From assembly GCF_900095825.1 (NCBI RefSeq), contig NZ_LT608315.1, positions 1,352,311-1,416,310 on the forward strand: DNA of 64,000 bases, given 5' to 3'. The DNA is from Acidaminococcus massiliensis. Its GTDB lineage: Bacteria > Bacillota > Negativicutes > Acidaminococcales > Acidaminococcaceae. The notes under the pieces are model-generated. The model did not search any database, was not told the DNA's origin, and saw only the letters and a list, made by a program, of their open reading frames with translations. Position numbers and translations under genes: made by a program. Position 1 is the first letter of the stretch. Every line of letters begins with the position of its first letter. Shown one piece after another: positions 53,513-60,866 of the stretch.

Positions 53513-53707
53513 ATGGGAAAAGTAAGAAAGCACATTAGAAACCTGCACGATGGTACTGAGGATGGAGAAAGAATCTTTGACGCCATCGTGGAAGAAGGAA
53601 GGGTGACCATCGAGCTGAAGAACAGTAAGAAACAGCTTGTCCAGGTTCCTTGGGAAGATATCGTAACCCAGGTGGATGCAGTGAGAAATAGAAATTCCAG
53701 AAAATAG
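53513..53707 (+). CDS. Small SOS-controlled prophage protein, function unknown
   Basis: 64-residue basic protein (MGKVRKHIRNLHDGTEDGER, then IVEEGRVTIELKNSKKQLVQ and VPWEDIV). AAGGGGG precedes the ATG. The only direct clue is the perfect LexA box upstream and a strong terminator right after, so it is the sole gene of an SOS-induced unit. A role as antirepressor or inducer is a guess from context. No family was recognised. Confidence 0.7.
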   Translation: MGKVRKHIRNLHDGTEDGERIFDAIVEEGRVTIELKNSKKQLVQVPWEDIVTQVDAVRNRNSRK

Positions 53708-53747
53708 AAGTTACCTGTGCAGTCCTATTCTTTATACGGAGCTGTCA

Positions 53748-53799
53748 AACGGAGCTATCTACTTTGACCGAAAGGTCATGTAGATGGCTCCGTTTTTTT
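53748..53799 (+). terminator. Strong intrinsic terminator after the SOS gene
   Basis: ACGGAGCTATCTAC...GACC-GAAA-GGTC...GTAGAT.GCTCCGT with TTTTTTT. GNRA-type loop. Confidence 0.92.
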
Positions 53800-54025
53800 G
53801 TTTCAGCAAGTTCAAAATGTAACTTGTTGAAACAAGAAAGTACAGCCAGATTCCCGGCTCAAGGTTCATTCCCGGACGCGGGAGTGCCCAGAGCGGCGAG
53901 CCGGGCCCTATATACCGTCAGCCTACTGGGGTGGTTGACCATGGAAGCGGAGATGCATTTTATGGTCAATAAAGACAGGCTGCCTGTGTGGATCTTCGCT
54001 TCGCATTTTGCGAAGGAGTCCGCAC
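53800..54025. other. Non-coding gap before the sigma-like gene
   Basis: No supported gene. TTGACCAT (about 53935) and ATGGTCAA (about 53963) form an 8-bp inverted repeat, and CTTCGC / GCGAAGG (about 53994-54017) a hairpin just before the sigma-like gene's ribosome site. A GC-rich patch (GCCCAGAGCGGCGAGCCGGGC region, about 53886) could be structured RNA. Confidence 0.35.
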
Positions 54026-54601
54026 ATGGCCAATCAAGAGAAAACCAGAGTCAAACAGCAGTATTTTATTCCCCTGGAAGTAAAGGAGGGAACCATTATC
54101 ACGAAGGAATATGAAGACGCACCACGAAAATGGTGGAAAATTGGGAACAGGAAGGTTTATGCCATTCTGGTCCAGGTTACCAAAGAGCAGTATGAAGCCT
54201 ACATGCGGCCGGAGTGGAAGGAAGACAAACGGCAGCAGCGGGTAGTTGAAAAACGCCGGAGACGGGAAATGGCCCAGGCGGAACATCGGGAGGACAAGAC
54301 CGTCCAGGGCTGGGATACAGCAGTTTCTTTTGAACAGCTGTGTGAAACGGAATATGGATTTCCGGAGGAAACCGGACAGGAGAGTCTGGACGAAATTCTG
54401 GAAAAAGAGGAGCTGCTGGCAGCACTCCGGCGGGAACTGGCCAAGCTGGAAGCGCTGGACCGGATTATCTTGCAGATGGCCATGAATGGGCTCAGTGAAG
54501 CATCCATCGGCCACAAAGTGGGACTTTCCCAAAAGGGGGTCAATAAAAGGAAGCATCGGCTGCTGGAACAGCTCCGGGAGCAGCTGAAGGACTATCGGTA
54601 A
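54026..54601 (+). CDS. Phage sigma-70 region 4-like regulatory protein
   Basis: 191-residue protein. The N-terminal half (YFIPLEVKEGTIITKEYEDA, KWWKIGNRKVYAILVQVTKE) resembles phage proteins often annotated as sigma factors. The C-terminal 70 residues are a region-4 helix-turn-helix: ELLAALRRELAKLEALDRII, then MAMNGLSEASIGHKVGLSQKGVNKRKHRLLEQLR. No region 2 is visible, so it is not a full sigma factor; it may redirect RNA polymerase as a late-gene regulator. AAGGAG precedes the ATG. The bipartite motif at 54653 begins 50 bases after its stop. Confidence 0.75.
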   Translation: MANQEKTRVKQQYFIPLEVKEGTIITKEYEDAPRKWWKIGNRKVYAILVQVTKEQYEAYMRPEWKEDKRQQRVVEKRRRREMAQAEHREDKTVQGWDTAVSFEQLCETEYGFPEETGQESLDEILEKEELLAALRRELAKLEALDRIILQMAMNGLSEASIGHKVGLSQKGVNKRKHRLLEQLREQLKDYR

Positions 54602-54652
54602 CGGGAACGAAAAAAACCGGCTGGGAAATTTCTGGCCGGATTTCTAAAAATG

Positions 54653-54683
54653 GGTACTTATCATCAGAGTACTTGTCCTGTTA
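54653..54683 (+). promoter_or_regulatory. Bipartite prophage motif, site 1
   Basis: GGTACTTATC, then 11 bases, then TGTCCTGTTA, repeated with exact spacing at 60155-60185. It lies upstream of the operon starting at 54729. Candidate promoter or operator for the prophage regulator. Confidence 0.55.
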
Positions 54684-54728
54684 TGGGTGAAGGGCAAAAC
54701 AAGAAGCCCCTGGAAAGGAGGACGTGCC

Positions 54729-54914
54729 ATGGAAAATGGACAAATGCTGAGAAACCGAAGGCAGGACCTGGACCGGGAGCTGGTAGGGGTGCTGATGAAA
54801 ATCAGCGACACAGCGGAACGGGCTGCTCGGAATCTTATGATCCTGCACATGAAGAGAAAATCGAAAGGAGTCAATCTTAATGAAAGAGGAAACGTTGGTC
54901 AAATTATCCGTTGA
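54729..54914 (+). CDS. Small prophage protein, unknown
   Basis: 61 residues, charged and helical (RNRRQDLDRELVGVLMKISD, TAERAARNLMILHMKRKSKG). AAAGGAGG precedes the ATG by seven bases. It overlaps the next gene by 35 bases in another frame. No family recognised; it heads the replication operon. Confidence 0.6.
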   Translation: MENGQMLRNRRQDLDRELVGVLMKISDTAERAARNLMILHMKRKSKGVNLNERGNVGQIIR

Positions 54915-55191
54915 ACTGGAAACCTGTGGAAAAGCCCTGCTGAAGATTGCGGAAGCCATGAAGTTCAAGGAGGAAGCTCCGGCTCTGGAACCTCCAAAGA
55001 ATGAGGTGGTTCCTAAAAAACTCACCTTGGAAGAGGTGCGGAAGGTAGCGGCAGATAAATCCCGTCAGGGATTCACAGATGAAGTCCGTGGGCTGATCCA
55101 GAAGTATGGGGCCGACAAGCTGTCCAGTATGGAGCCGGAGAAGTATGAGGCCTTTTTGAAAGACCTGGAGGTGATGGGCCATGCCGGGTAA
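54880..55191 (+). CDS. Phage protein sometimes annotated rRNA biogenesis Rrp5-like
   Basis: 103 residues. An N-terminal helix (LVKLSVELETCGKALLKIAEAM), a Pro-rich linker, then LTLEEVRKVAADKSRQGFTDEVRGLIQKYG and LSSMEPEKYEAFLKDLEVM. The C-terminal half resembles small phage proteins next to recombination and SSB genes. AAAGGAG precedes the ATG. It overlaps the DUF2800 gene by 11 bases. Actual function unknown; likely an accessory to DNA replication or recombination. Confidence 0.65.
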   Translation: MKEETLVKLSVELETCGKALLKIAEAMKFKEEAPALEPPKNEVVPKKLTLEEVRKVAADKSRQGFTDEVRGLIQKYGADKLSSMEPEKYEAFLKDLEVMGHAG

Positions 55192-56329
55192 CCATGCGGT
55201 GCTCTCTGCTTCGTCCAGTTACCGCTGGCTGGCCTGTCCCCCTTCGGCCCTGGAATGTGCCAAGCTGCCGGATGTGCAAAGCGAATTTGCCCGGCAGGGA
55301 ACGGAGGCCCATGCGCTTTGCGAATATAAGGTGAAGAAGGCGCTGGGGCAGAAAGAAAAGGACCCCACCAAGACCCTGACCTATTTTGATGAAGAAATGA
55401 CCGAATGCACCGATGCCTATGCCCAGTTTGTGCTGGAGAGCCTAGCGGCGGCCAAAACCGTCTGTAAGGATCCTCTGGTTCTGGTGGAACAGCGAGTGGA
55501 TTTTTCACGGTGGGTGCTGGAAGGGTTTGGTACTGGGGACTGCTTGATTGTGGCGGATGACATACTGACTGTCATTGACTACAAACACGGGTTGGGAGTG
55601 CTGGTGGAAGCGGAGAAAAATCCCCAGATGATGTGCTATGCCTTGGGGGCTTTGGATCTTTTTGATGGAATCTACGATATCCAGAAAGTCTCCATGACCA
55701 TCTTCCAGCCAAGGCGGGAAAACGTCAGTACCTACACCATGCCCAAGGAAGAATTGCTTCAATGGGCGGAAACGGTGCTGAAGCCCACTGCAGACCTGGC
55801 GGCTAAGGGAGAAGGAGAATACAAGGCTGGTGACCACTGCCGGTTCTGCAAGATACGGGCTACCTGCCGGAAACGGGCCGAGTATAACCTGGAGCTGGCC
55901 AAGTACGACTTTGCCATGCCCTCCACTCTGGCAGATACAGAAATGGAAGCCATCCTGGCCAAAGCTGATGAACTGGTGAACTGGGTCGGGGACGTGAAAG
56001 ATTATGCCCTACAGCAGGCTCTTTCCGGCAAGACCTGGGCCGGGTGGAAAGTAGTGGAAGGCCGGTCCAACCGGAGGTACGTTAATGAAGAAGCGGTTGC
56101 CGCCAAAGTGGAAGGGGCAGGATATTCTCCCTATGAGAAGAAACTTCTGGGGATTACGGCCTTGACCAAACTACTGGGAAAGAGACGGTTTGATGAACTT
56201 CTGACCGATTTGATTGAGAAACCTCAGGGCAAGCCGGTCCTGGTCCCGGAAACGGACAAACGGCCGGCCATGCATACGGCGGCTGATGATTTTTCTAAGG
56301 AAATTGAAGGAGGAAACAAGAATGTCTAA
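55181..56329 (+). CDS. DUF2800 protein, Cas4/RecB-like nuclease
   Basis: 382-residue PD-(D/E)XK nuclease-like protein of phage replication modules. GTEAHALCEYKVKKAL is the leading helix. ILTVIDYKHGLGV gives the D..xxK active site with an upstream Glu. Four cysteines, WLACPPSALEC at the N-terminus and HCRFCKIRATCRKRAE near residue 220, suggest an iron-sulfur cluster like Cas4/AddB nucleases. It overlaps the DUF2815 gene by eight bases. Probably works with the DUF2815 SSB-like protein in recombination. Confidence 0.85.
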   Translation: MPGNHAVLSASSSYRWLACPPSALECAKLPDVQSEFARQGTEAHALCEYKVKKALGQKEKDPTKTLTYFDEEMTECTDAYAQFVLESLAAAKTVCKDPLVLVEQRVDFSRWVLEGFGTGDCLIVADDILTVIDYKHGLGVLVEAEKNPQMMCYALGALDLFDGIYDIQKVSMTIFQPRRENVSTYTMPKEELLQWAETVLKPTADLAAKGEGEYKAGDHCRFCKIRATCRKRAEYNLELAKYDFAMPSTLADTEMEAILAKADELVNWVGDVKDYALQQALSGKTWAGWKVVEGRSNRRYVNEEAVAAKVEGAGYSPYEKKLLGITALTKLLGKRRFDELLTDLIEKPQGKPVLVPETDKRPAMHTAADDFSKEIEGGNKNV

Positions 56330-56888
56330 GAATTATGTGAATCCGTGCAAAGTAATCACCGGAGTGAATACCCGTTGGAGTTATGCCAATGTGTGGGAAC
56401 CCAAATCCATCAATGGGGGAACGCCCAAATACAGTGTCAGCCTGATCATCCCCAAATCCGACACCAAGACGGTGGAAAAGGTCCGGGCTGCTATTAAGGC
56501 TGCCTACCAGGAAGGGGAAGGGAAACTGAAAGGGAACAGCCGGGTAGTCCCGACCCTGGAAGCCATCAAGACCCCGCTCCGGGATGGGGATCTGGAACGG
56601 CCTGGAGATGATGCCTACAAGGATAGCTTCTTTATCAATGCCAACTCTGCCACCCAGCCGGGCATTGTGGATGCCAACTGCCAGCACATTCTGGAACGCT
56701 CTGAAGTGTATTCCGGGGTGTATGGCCGCGCCTCCATCAGCTTTTATGCTTTCAACAGTAATGGGAATAAAGGCATCGCCTGCAGCCTGAACAACCTGCA
56801 GAAGATCCGGGACGGAGAGCCTCTGGGCGGCAAGCCTCGGGCAGAGGACGACTTTGCCACGGCGGATGATGAGGATTTTCTTGGGTAA
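56322..56888 (+). CDS. DUF2815 protein, phage ssDNA-binding protein
   Basis: 188 residues with an OB-fold-like core (SYANVWEPKSINGGTPKYSV, SLIIPKSDTKTVEKVRAAIK, FFINANSATQPGIVDANCQH) and an acidic tail ending ATADDEDFLG, as in SSB proteins that recruit partners through their C-terminus. The ATG at 56322 has AAGGAGG upstream and lies inside the end of the DUF2800 gene. Phage homologues bind ssDNA during replication. Confidence 0.85.
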   Translation: MSKNYVNPCKVITGVNTRWSYANVWEPKSINGGTPKYSVSLIIPKSDTKTVEKVRAAIKAAYQEGEGKLKGNSRVVPTLEAIKTPLRDGDLERPGDDAYKDSFFINANSATQPGIVDANCQHILERSEVYSGVYGRASISFYAFNSNGNKGIACSLNNLQKIRDGEPLGGKPRAEDDFATADDEDFLG

Positions 56889-56951
56889 GCGGATAGAAGA
56901 ACGGAAGGTGGCAGGATTCCAACTGCCACCTTTTTCTATAAGGAGAAAGGT

Positions 56952-58940
56952 ATGAAAACTCTTTCGTTGGATCTGGAAACCTATAGCGATGTGAACCTGG
57001 CCAAGTGCGGCGTGTACAAGTATGCGGAATCCCCAGCCTTTGAAATCCTCCTTTTTGGGTATGCGGTGGATGGGGGAGCGGTGCAGGTCATCGACCTGAC
57101 TCAGGGAGAAAACATTCCGGAAGAAATTCTGTATGCCCTCACCGATGATACTGTCACCAAGTGGGCTTTCAATGCCAATTTCGAGCGCGTGTGTCTCTCC
57201 CGGTACCTTACCGATTTGGAGCGGAGCATGGACCCCTTCCAGGATCAGCATCCTCTGTCTCAAGAATGTGCCCGGTTCTTGAGTCCTGCAGGGTGGAAGT
57301 GCTCCATGGTCTGGTCCGCCTATATGGGGCTGCCTCTTTCCTTGGAAGGAGTAGGGGCCGTACTGAATCTGGACAATCAAAAAATGAAGGAAGGGCGGGA
57401 GCTGATTCGGTATTTCTGCGTTCCCTGCAAAGAAACCAGGATCAACGGCGGCCGGACCAGGAACCTTCCTCGACATGCCCTGGATAAATGGAACCTGTTC
57501 AAAAGTTATAACAAGCGGGACGTAGAAGTGGAAATGGCCATCCAGCAGCGATTGCAAAAGTACCCGGTGCCGGAACAGGTATGGGAGGAATACCATTTGG
57601 ATCAGGAGATCAACGACAGGGGAATTGCCATTGACCTGGAACTGGCCAAACAAGCAGTGAACCTGGATGCCAAAAGCAGGGAAAGCCTGATGGCAGCCCT
57701 GAAGGAACGGACTGGCCTGGAGAACCCAAATTCTGTTATCCAGATGTTGGAATGGTTGGAACAGCATGGCTTAAAGACGGATTCCCTGGGAAAGAAAAAT
57801 GTCCTGGAACTATTGAAAACGGCCCAGGAACCCTTGCGGAGTGTACTGCTTCTGCGGCAGAAGTTGGCCAAATCCTCGGTGAAGAAATATCAAGCTATGG
57901 AAATGACGGCTTGTAAGGATGGACGGGCCAGAGGTATGTTTCAGTTTTATGGAGCCAATAGGACCGGCCGGTTTGCCGGCCGGCATATCCAATTGCAAAA
58001 TCTTCCCCAGAACCATCTGCCGGACCTTTCCGAAGCCCGGGAGCTGGTACGCCAGGGAAACTATGAAGCCCTGGATCTTCTCTACGATTCCATTCCCGAT
58101 GTGCTGTCCCAGCTGATCCGGACGGCTTTTGTGCCCAGGCCGGGGATGAAGTTTGTGGTTTCGGACTTCTCGGCTATCGAGGCACGGGTCATTTCCTGGC
58201 TGGCGGGGGAAAGGTGGAAATCTGAGGCTTTTGCGGCCGGAAAGGATATCTACTGTTCTACGGCCAGCCAGATGTTTGGAGTGCCCGTTGTAAAACATGG
58301 CATAAATGGGGACCTTCGCCAGAAAGGGAAAATCGCAGAACTGGCCTGTGGCTACGGCGGGTCCGTTGGGGCATTAAAGGCCATGGGAGCCATCGAAATT
58401 GGTATCCCGGAAGAGGAACTGGGCCCCCTGGTCCAGTCCTGGCGCTCGGCTAATCCGCACATCGTCGATTTCTGGTGGCAGGTGGATGGGGCGGTGAAGA
58501 CTGCCGTTAAGCAGAGAATCCCTGCTTGGGTGAACAACATCCGTTTTTTTTGCCAGAGCGGTATGCTATTCATCGAACTGCCCAGCGGCCGGCGGCTTTC
58601 CTATGTAAAGCCTCGGATCGGGGAGAATCAATTCGGTGGAGAATCCGTGACCTATGAGGGCATTGGGGCCACTAAGAAATGGGAACGATTGGAAAGCTAC
58701 GGACCAAAGTTCGTGGAAAACATCGTCCAGGGAACAGCCAGGGATATCCTTTGCTACGCCATGCAGACCCTCCGGCACTGTGCTATTGTTGGACATGTCC
58801 ATGATGAACTGATCATCGAGTGCAGTAGGGATGTCAGTGTAGATGCCGTCTGTGAGCAGATGAGCCGGACCCCATCTTGGGCGGAGGGGCTGGTGCTTCG
58901 GGCAGATGGGTATGAGTGTGAATTTTATCAGAAAGACTGA
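56952..58940 (+). CDS. Phage family-A DNA polymerase
   Basis: 662-residue polymerase with an N-terminal DnaQ-like 3'-5' exonuclease (SLDLETYSD, residues 4-12; FNANFERVCL). The polymerase domain shows motif A VVSDFSAIEARVISWLAGE, motif B around GDLRQKGKIAELACGYGGS and motif C VGHVHDELIIE. This is the T7/SPO2-type enzyme of phages and ICEs, without a 5' nuclease. AAGGAG precedes the ATG. It ends the left replication operon; a strong terminator and an antisense cassette follow. Confidence 0.93.
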   Translation: MKTLSLDLETYSDVNLAKCGVYKYAESPAFEILLFGYAVDGGAVQVIDLTQGENIPEEILYALTDDTVTKWAFNANFERVCLSRYLTDLERSMDPFQDQHPLSQECARFLSPAGWKCSMVWSAYMGLPLSLEGVGAVLNLDNQKMKEGRELIRYFCVPCKETRINGGRTRNLPRHALDKWNLFKSYNKRDVEVEMAIQQRLQKYPVPEQVWEEYHLDQEINDRGIAIDLELAKQAVNLDAKSRESLMAALKERTGLENPNSVIQMLEWLEQHGLKTDSLGKKNVLELLKTAQEPLRSVLLLRQKLAKSSVKKYQAMEMTACKDGRARGMFQFYGANRTGRFAGRHIQLQNLPQNHLPDLSEARELVRQGNYEALDLLYDSIPDVLSQLIRTAFVPRPGMKFVVSDFSAIEARVISWLAGERWKSEAFAAGKDIYCSTASQMFGVPVVKHGINGDLRQKGKIAELACGYGGSVGALKAMGAIEIGIPEEELGPLVQSWRSANPHIVDFWWQVDGAVKTAVKQRIPAWVNNIRFFCQSGMLFIELPSGRRLSYVKPRIGENQFGGESVTYEGIGATKKWERLESYGPKFVENIVQGTARDILCYAMQTLRHCAIVGHVHDELIIECSRDVSVDAVCEQMSRTPSWAEGLVLRADGYECEFYQKD

Positions 58941-58949
58941 AAAATAATA

Positions 58950-58993
58950 AGAAGCGGCCGCAAGGAAACCATTTTTCTTGTGGCCGCTTCTTA
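58950..58993. terminator. Bidirectional terminator between the polymerase gene and the antisense gene
   Basis: AAGAAGCGGCCGCAAG / CTTGTGGCCGCTTCTT stem with a T-rich loop; A and T runs on both sides serve both convergent genes. Confidence 0.88.
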
Positions 58994-58995
58994 TT

Positions 58996-59712
58996 TCAGT
59001 TATCTTTGTTTACCTGTTTCTTCTTCGTTTCATAGAGTGCGATTTGGTCAGGGGATAGGAACTCCGCCAGGCTTAAGGCCGGCAAGGGAGTACCGAATAT
59101 CCAGGAAAGGCTTCGAATGAAATTCACGGTCTCAACTGACCGGTCAAAATATTTTACTTCTTCATCCAGAACGGACGGGTTGCAGTAGGCATTAAATCTT
59201 TCTCGTAAGTAGTTCCGGAGCCTTTCTTTGTCGGAAAAATTTTTCTGCATCTGGAGCTTGAAATAATTGATGGATTTCTTTTTGCTGATTTTGCATTTTC
59301 TGGTATGAAAAGAATAGGAAAAAGTAAGGAGACTGGAATCAGCGGTTTTCTCTGAAACGGCTTCTAACCGGAAACAGAGGGCAGGGTCCGTGGTATCGAC
59401 TTCTTCGAGATGGACCGTTTCATATCCTCTATGAAGGGCATAAAAGAAGGCCAGTATTCCCTTGAGCCCAGGTTCATAGAAGATAAAGTGATCATACGAT
59501 CTAAGATTCCGCCCTTTATATTTCAGGCGGTACCATTCGCCACCAGATAAATCAAATTGAAATTTCAAGACATCCTGGGTTTCAAAATCAAGGTTGCAGT
59601 CAGGGACTTTTGCTTCCTTTGCAAAAAATAAGTCATCCGGAATATGCTGCAGCGACTCATCCATCTTTTCATCCCGAAAAGATTCAGAGGGATGGACTTT
59701 CTGTTTTTCCAT
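58996..59712 (-). CDS. Unrecognised 238-residue protein in an antisense prophage cassette
   Basis: I do not recognise a family. The protein is soluble, rich in Lys, Phe, Asp and Tyr, without signal or membrane segments. Segments: FDLSGGEWYRLKYKGRNLRS, YDHFIFYEPGLKGILAFFYA, RLEAVSEKTADSSLLTFSYS, then a basic middle KCKISKKKSINYFKLQMQKN that could bind nucleic acid, and a helical C-terminus. The ATG at 59712 follows AGGAGG by 12 bases. It has its own promoter, is AT-rich compared with its neighbours, and runs opposite to the replication genes: the profile of phage cargo (moron) genes, many of which are defence or anti-defence. A structured RNA is encoded just upstream. Confidence 0.75.
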   Translation of the reverse strand: MEKQKVHPSESFRDEKMDESLQHIPDDLFFAKEAKVPDCNLDFETQDVLKFQFDLSGGEWYRLKYKGRNLRSYDHFIFYEPGLKGILAFFYALHRGYETVHLEEVDTTDPALCFRLEAVSEKTADSSLLTFSYSFHTRKCKISKKKSINYFKLQMQKNFSDKERLRNYLRERFNAYCNPSVLDEEVKYFDRSVETVNFIRSLSWIFGTPLPALSLAEFLSPDQIALYETKKKQVNKDN

Positions 59713-59775
59713 ATTGGTGATACGCCTCCTAAAACAGGAAATCATCAGGCCGAAAAGGCTCTTTTCCATAACAAT

Positions 59776-59804
59776 ATCATAGCGAAGCCAATCCGAAAAG
59801 ACAA
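59776..59804 (-). promoter_or_regulatory. Promoter of the antisense cargo gene
   Basis: On the minus strand TTGTCT (59804-59799), 17-base spacer, TATGAT (59781-59776), about 60 bases before the ATG. Confidence 0.7.
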
Positions 59805-59862
59805 TCCAAGATTCTGCTCAAAATTTTCTTTTTTACGGAAAAAAATTAAAACAAATGGAGAA

Positions 59863-60102
59863 AACTGGGTATGCAAATTATCACATACCCAGTTCTGTTA
59901 TGCAGGAAAAGAAAGTACTCTTCTCTGGTGGCGGCTACCTTCACCAACCGGCTCCGGCGCCGATTCTATTCTGGACAGTAATCCGCCTGACGGAAAAGCT
60001 GCAACCTGATATAGATTACTGCTAATCCGCGACGGAAGTCACCGCTCCGCAAAGTGCCGGAAAGAGCGCTGCCCTAAAGCCTAGAAAGAAGAGTACTTTG
60101 GA
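59863..60102 (-). ncRNA. Structured prophage RNA of about 240 nt (novel candidate)
   Basis: Minus-strand RNA with its own promoter at 60137-60109. A perfect 13-bp helix (AAAGTACTCTTCT at 60099-60087 with AGAAGAGTACTTT at 59924-59912) closes a domain of about 160 nt. Internal helices include GATTACTG / CAGTAATC (59976-59983 with 60014-60021) and a TGGTG / CACCA hairpin (59926-59946). After the closing helix an 11-bp hairpin AACTGGGTATG / CATACCCAGTT (59863-59894) with a U-rich tail can terminate it. The GC-rich domain stands out from AT-rich flanks. No coding frame crosses it and no known RNA family was recognised. Confidence 0.6.
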
Positions 60103-60108
60103 ACTGTA

Positions 60109-60137
60109 ATTCTATCAGAGAGCCGAAGAACCGTCAA
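60109..60137 (-). promoter_or_regulatory. Promoter of the structured RNA
   Basis: On the minus strand TTGACG (60137-60132), 17-base spacer, TAGAAT (60114-60109). Transcription would start near 60102, two or three bases before the 13-bp closing helix. Confidence 0.75.
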
Positions 60138-60154
60138 TTAATTTTTGCTTTTCT

Positions 60155-60185
60155 GGTACTTATCCCAGCGGATTCTGTCCTGTTA
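60155..60185 (+). promoter_or_regulatory. Bipartite prophage motif, site 2
   Basis: GGTACTTATC-N11-TGTCCTGTTA, the same halves and spacing as at 54653, followed in both by an (A/G)GGT and a purine-rich AGGG. It is 80 bases before the ATG of the second replication operon. Confidence 0.55.
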
Positions 60186-60265
60186 CAGGTAGAGAAGGGA
60201 ATCTTCTCAAGTCCATGTAGCGGGATTGGAATCTGCTATTTATTTTTTGAAGGAGTGATAACGCC

Positions 60266-60496
60266 ATGTTTTATGTGAAGGAACCGATTACGGACAATAT
60301 GGAATTTCAGATGGAAATCACGGACAAGAATGTGTTCTGCCGGTGTCCGGTTTGCGGGAAGGAAGTGCCGGTAAACCTGGAAAAAGTCTTGGGCAAAGGG
60401 AAAGGGGACTTGTTCGGGACAGCCATCTTGTGTGAAGACTGTTCCCGGGAACTGATGGAGGTGGGCCATGGAGATGGATCAAAAGCGGAATGCTGA
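60266..60496 (+). CDS. Small zinc-ribbon prophage protein
   Basis: 76 residues with CRCPVCGKEV and LCEDCSREL, two CxxC pairs of a zinc ribbon spaced by about 30 residues. AAGGAG precedes the ATG. It overlaps the DUF4406 gene by 29 bases. No function known; first gene of the second replication operon. Confidence 0.7.
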   Translation: MFYVKEPITDNMEFQMEITDKNVFCRCPVCGKEVPVNLEKVLGKGKGDLFGTAILCEDCSRELMEVGHGDGSKAEC

Positions 60497-60866
60497 ACAT
60501 TATCCGGATCCCACGGCTTATCAGGCCATCCGGAATACAGAACCGCCCAGGTTTCCTTTTCGACCGGTAGTGTACGTTTGTTCACCTTATGCGGGAGACG
60601 TGGAAAGAAATGTCCTGCGGGCTCGACGTTGCTGCCGGTATGCCGCAGACCATGGGTGCATCCCCCTGGCACCCCATCTGTTCCTGCCCCAGTTCCTGGA
60701 TGAAAAGACGGAACGGAATCTGGCCCTATTCATGGGGATTGCACTTTTGTCCAAATGTGCCGAGCTCTGGATCTTTGGCGAGAATATTTCCCAAGGAATG
60801 GAACTGGAGATCCGTTATGCCCAGAAAAAGGGAAAGCCTATCAAGTATATCAGCGAGGTGATCTAG
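60468..60866 (+). CDS. DUF4406 protein, nucleoside 2-deoxyribosyltransferase-like
   Basis: 132 residues. VVYVCSPYAGDVERNVLRAR and ALFMGIALLSKCAELWIFGE, with SQGMELEIRYAQKKGKPIKY, are the hallmarks of DUF4406, a Rossmann-like family related to nucleoside 2-deoxyribosyltransferases and common in phages. The Glu in SQGMELEI aligns with the catalytic one. The ATG has GGAGGTGGGCC upstream. It could act in nucleotide modification or salvage; unproven. Confidence 0.85.
   Translation: MEMDQKRNAEHYPDPTAYQAIRNTEPPRFPFRPVVYVCSPYAGDVERNVLRARRCCRYAADHGCIPLAPHLFLPQFLDEKTERNLALFMGIALLSKCAELWIFGENISQGMELEIRYAQKKGKPIKYISEVI

Noticed and set aside
53849-54114. Alternative plus-strand frame overlapping the start of the sigma-like gene
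   Set aside because: No ribosome site, and it overlaps the better supported gene at 54026.
58996-60102. Cargo cassette as a retron, IscB-omegaRNA, AbiF or ToxIN system
   Set aside because: No reverse transcriptase, HNH/RuvC or Abi_2 motifs are in the protein and the RNA has no tandem repeats; kept as unclassified.
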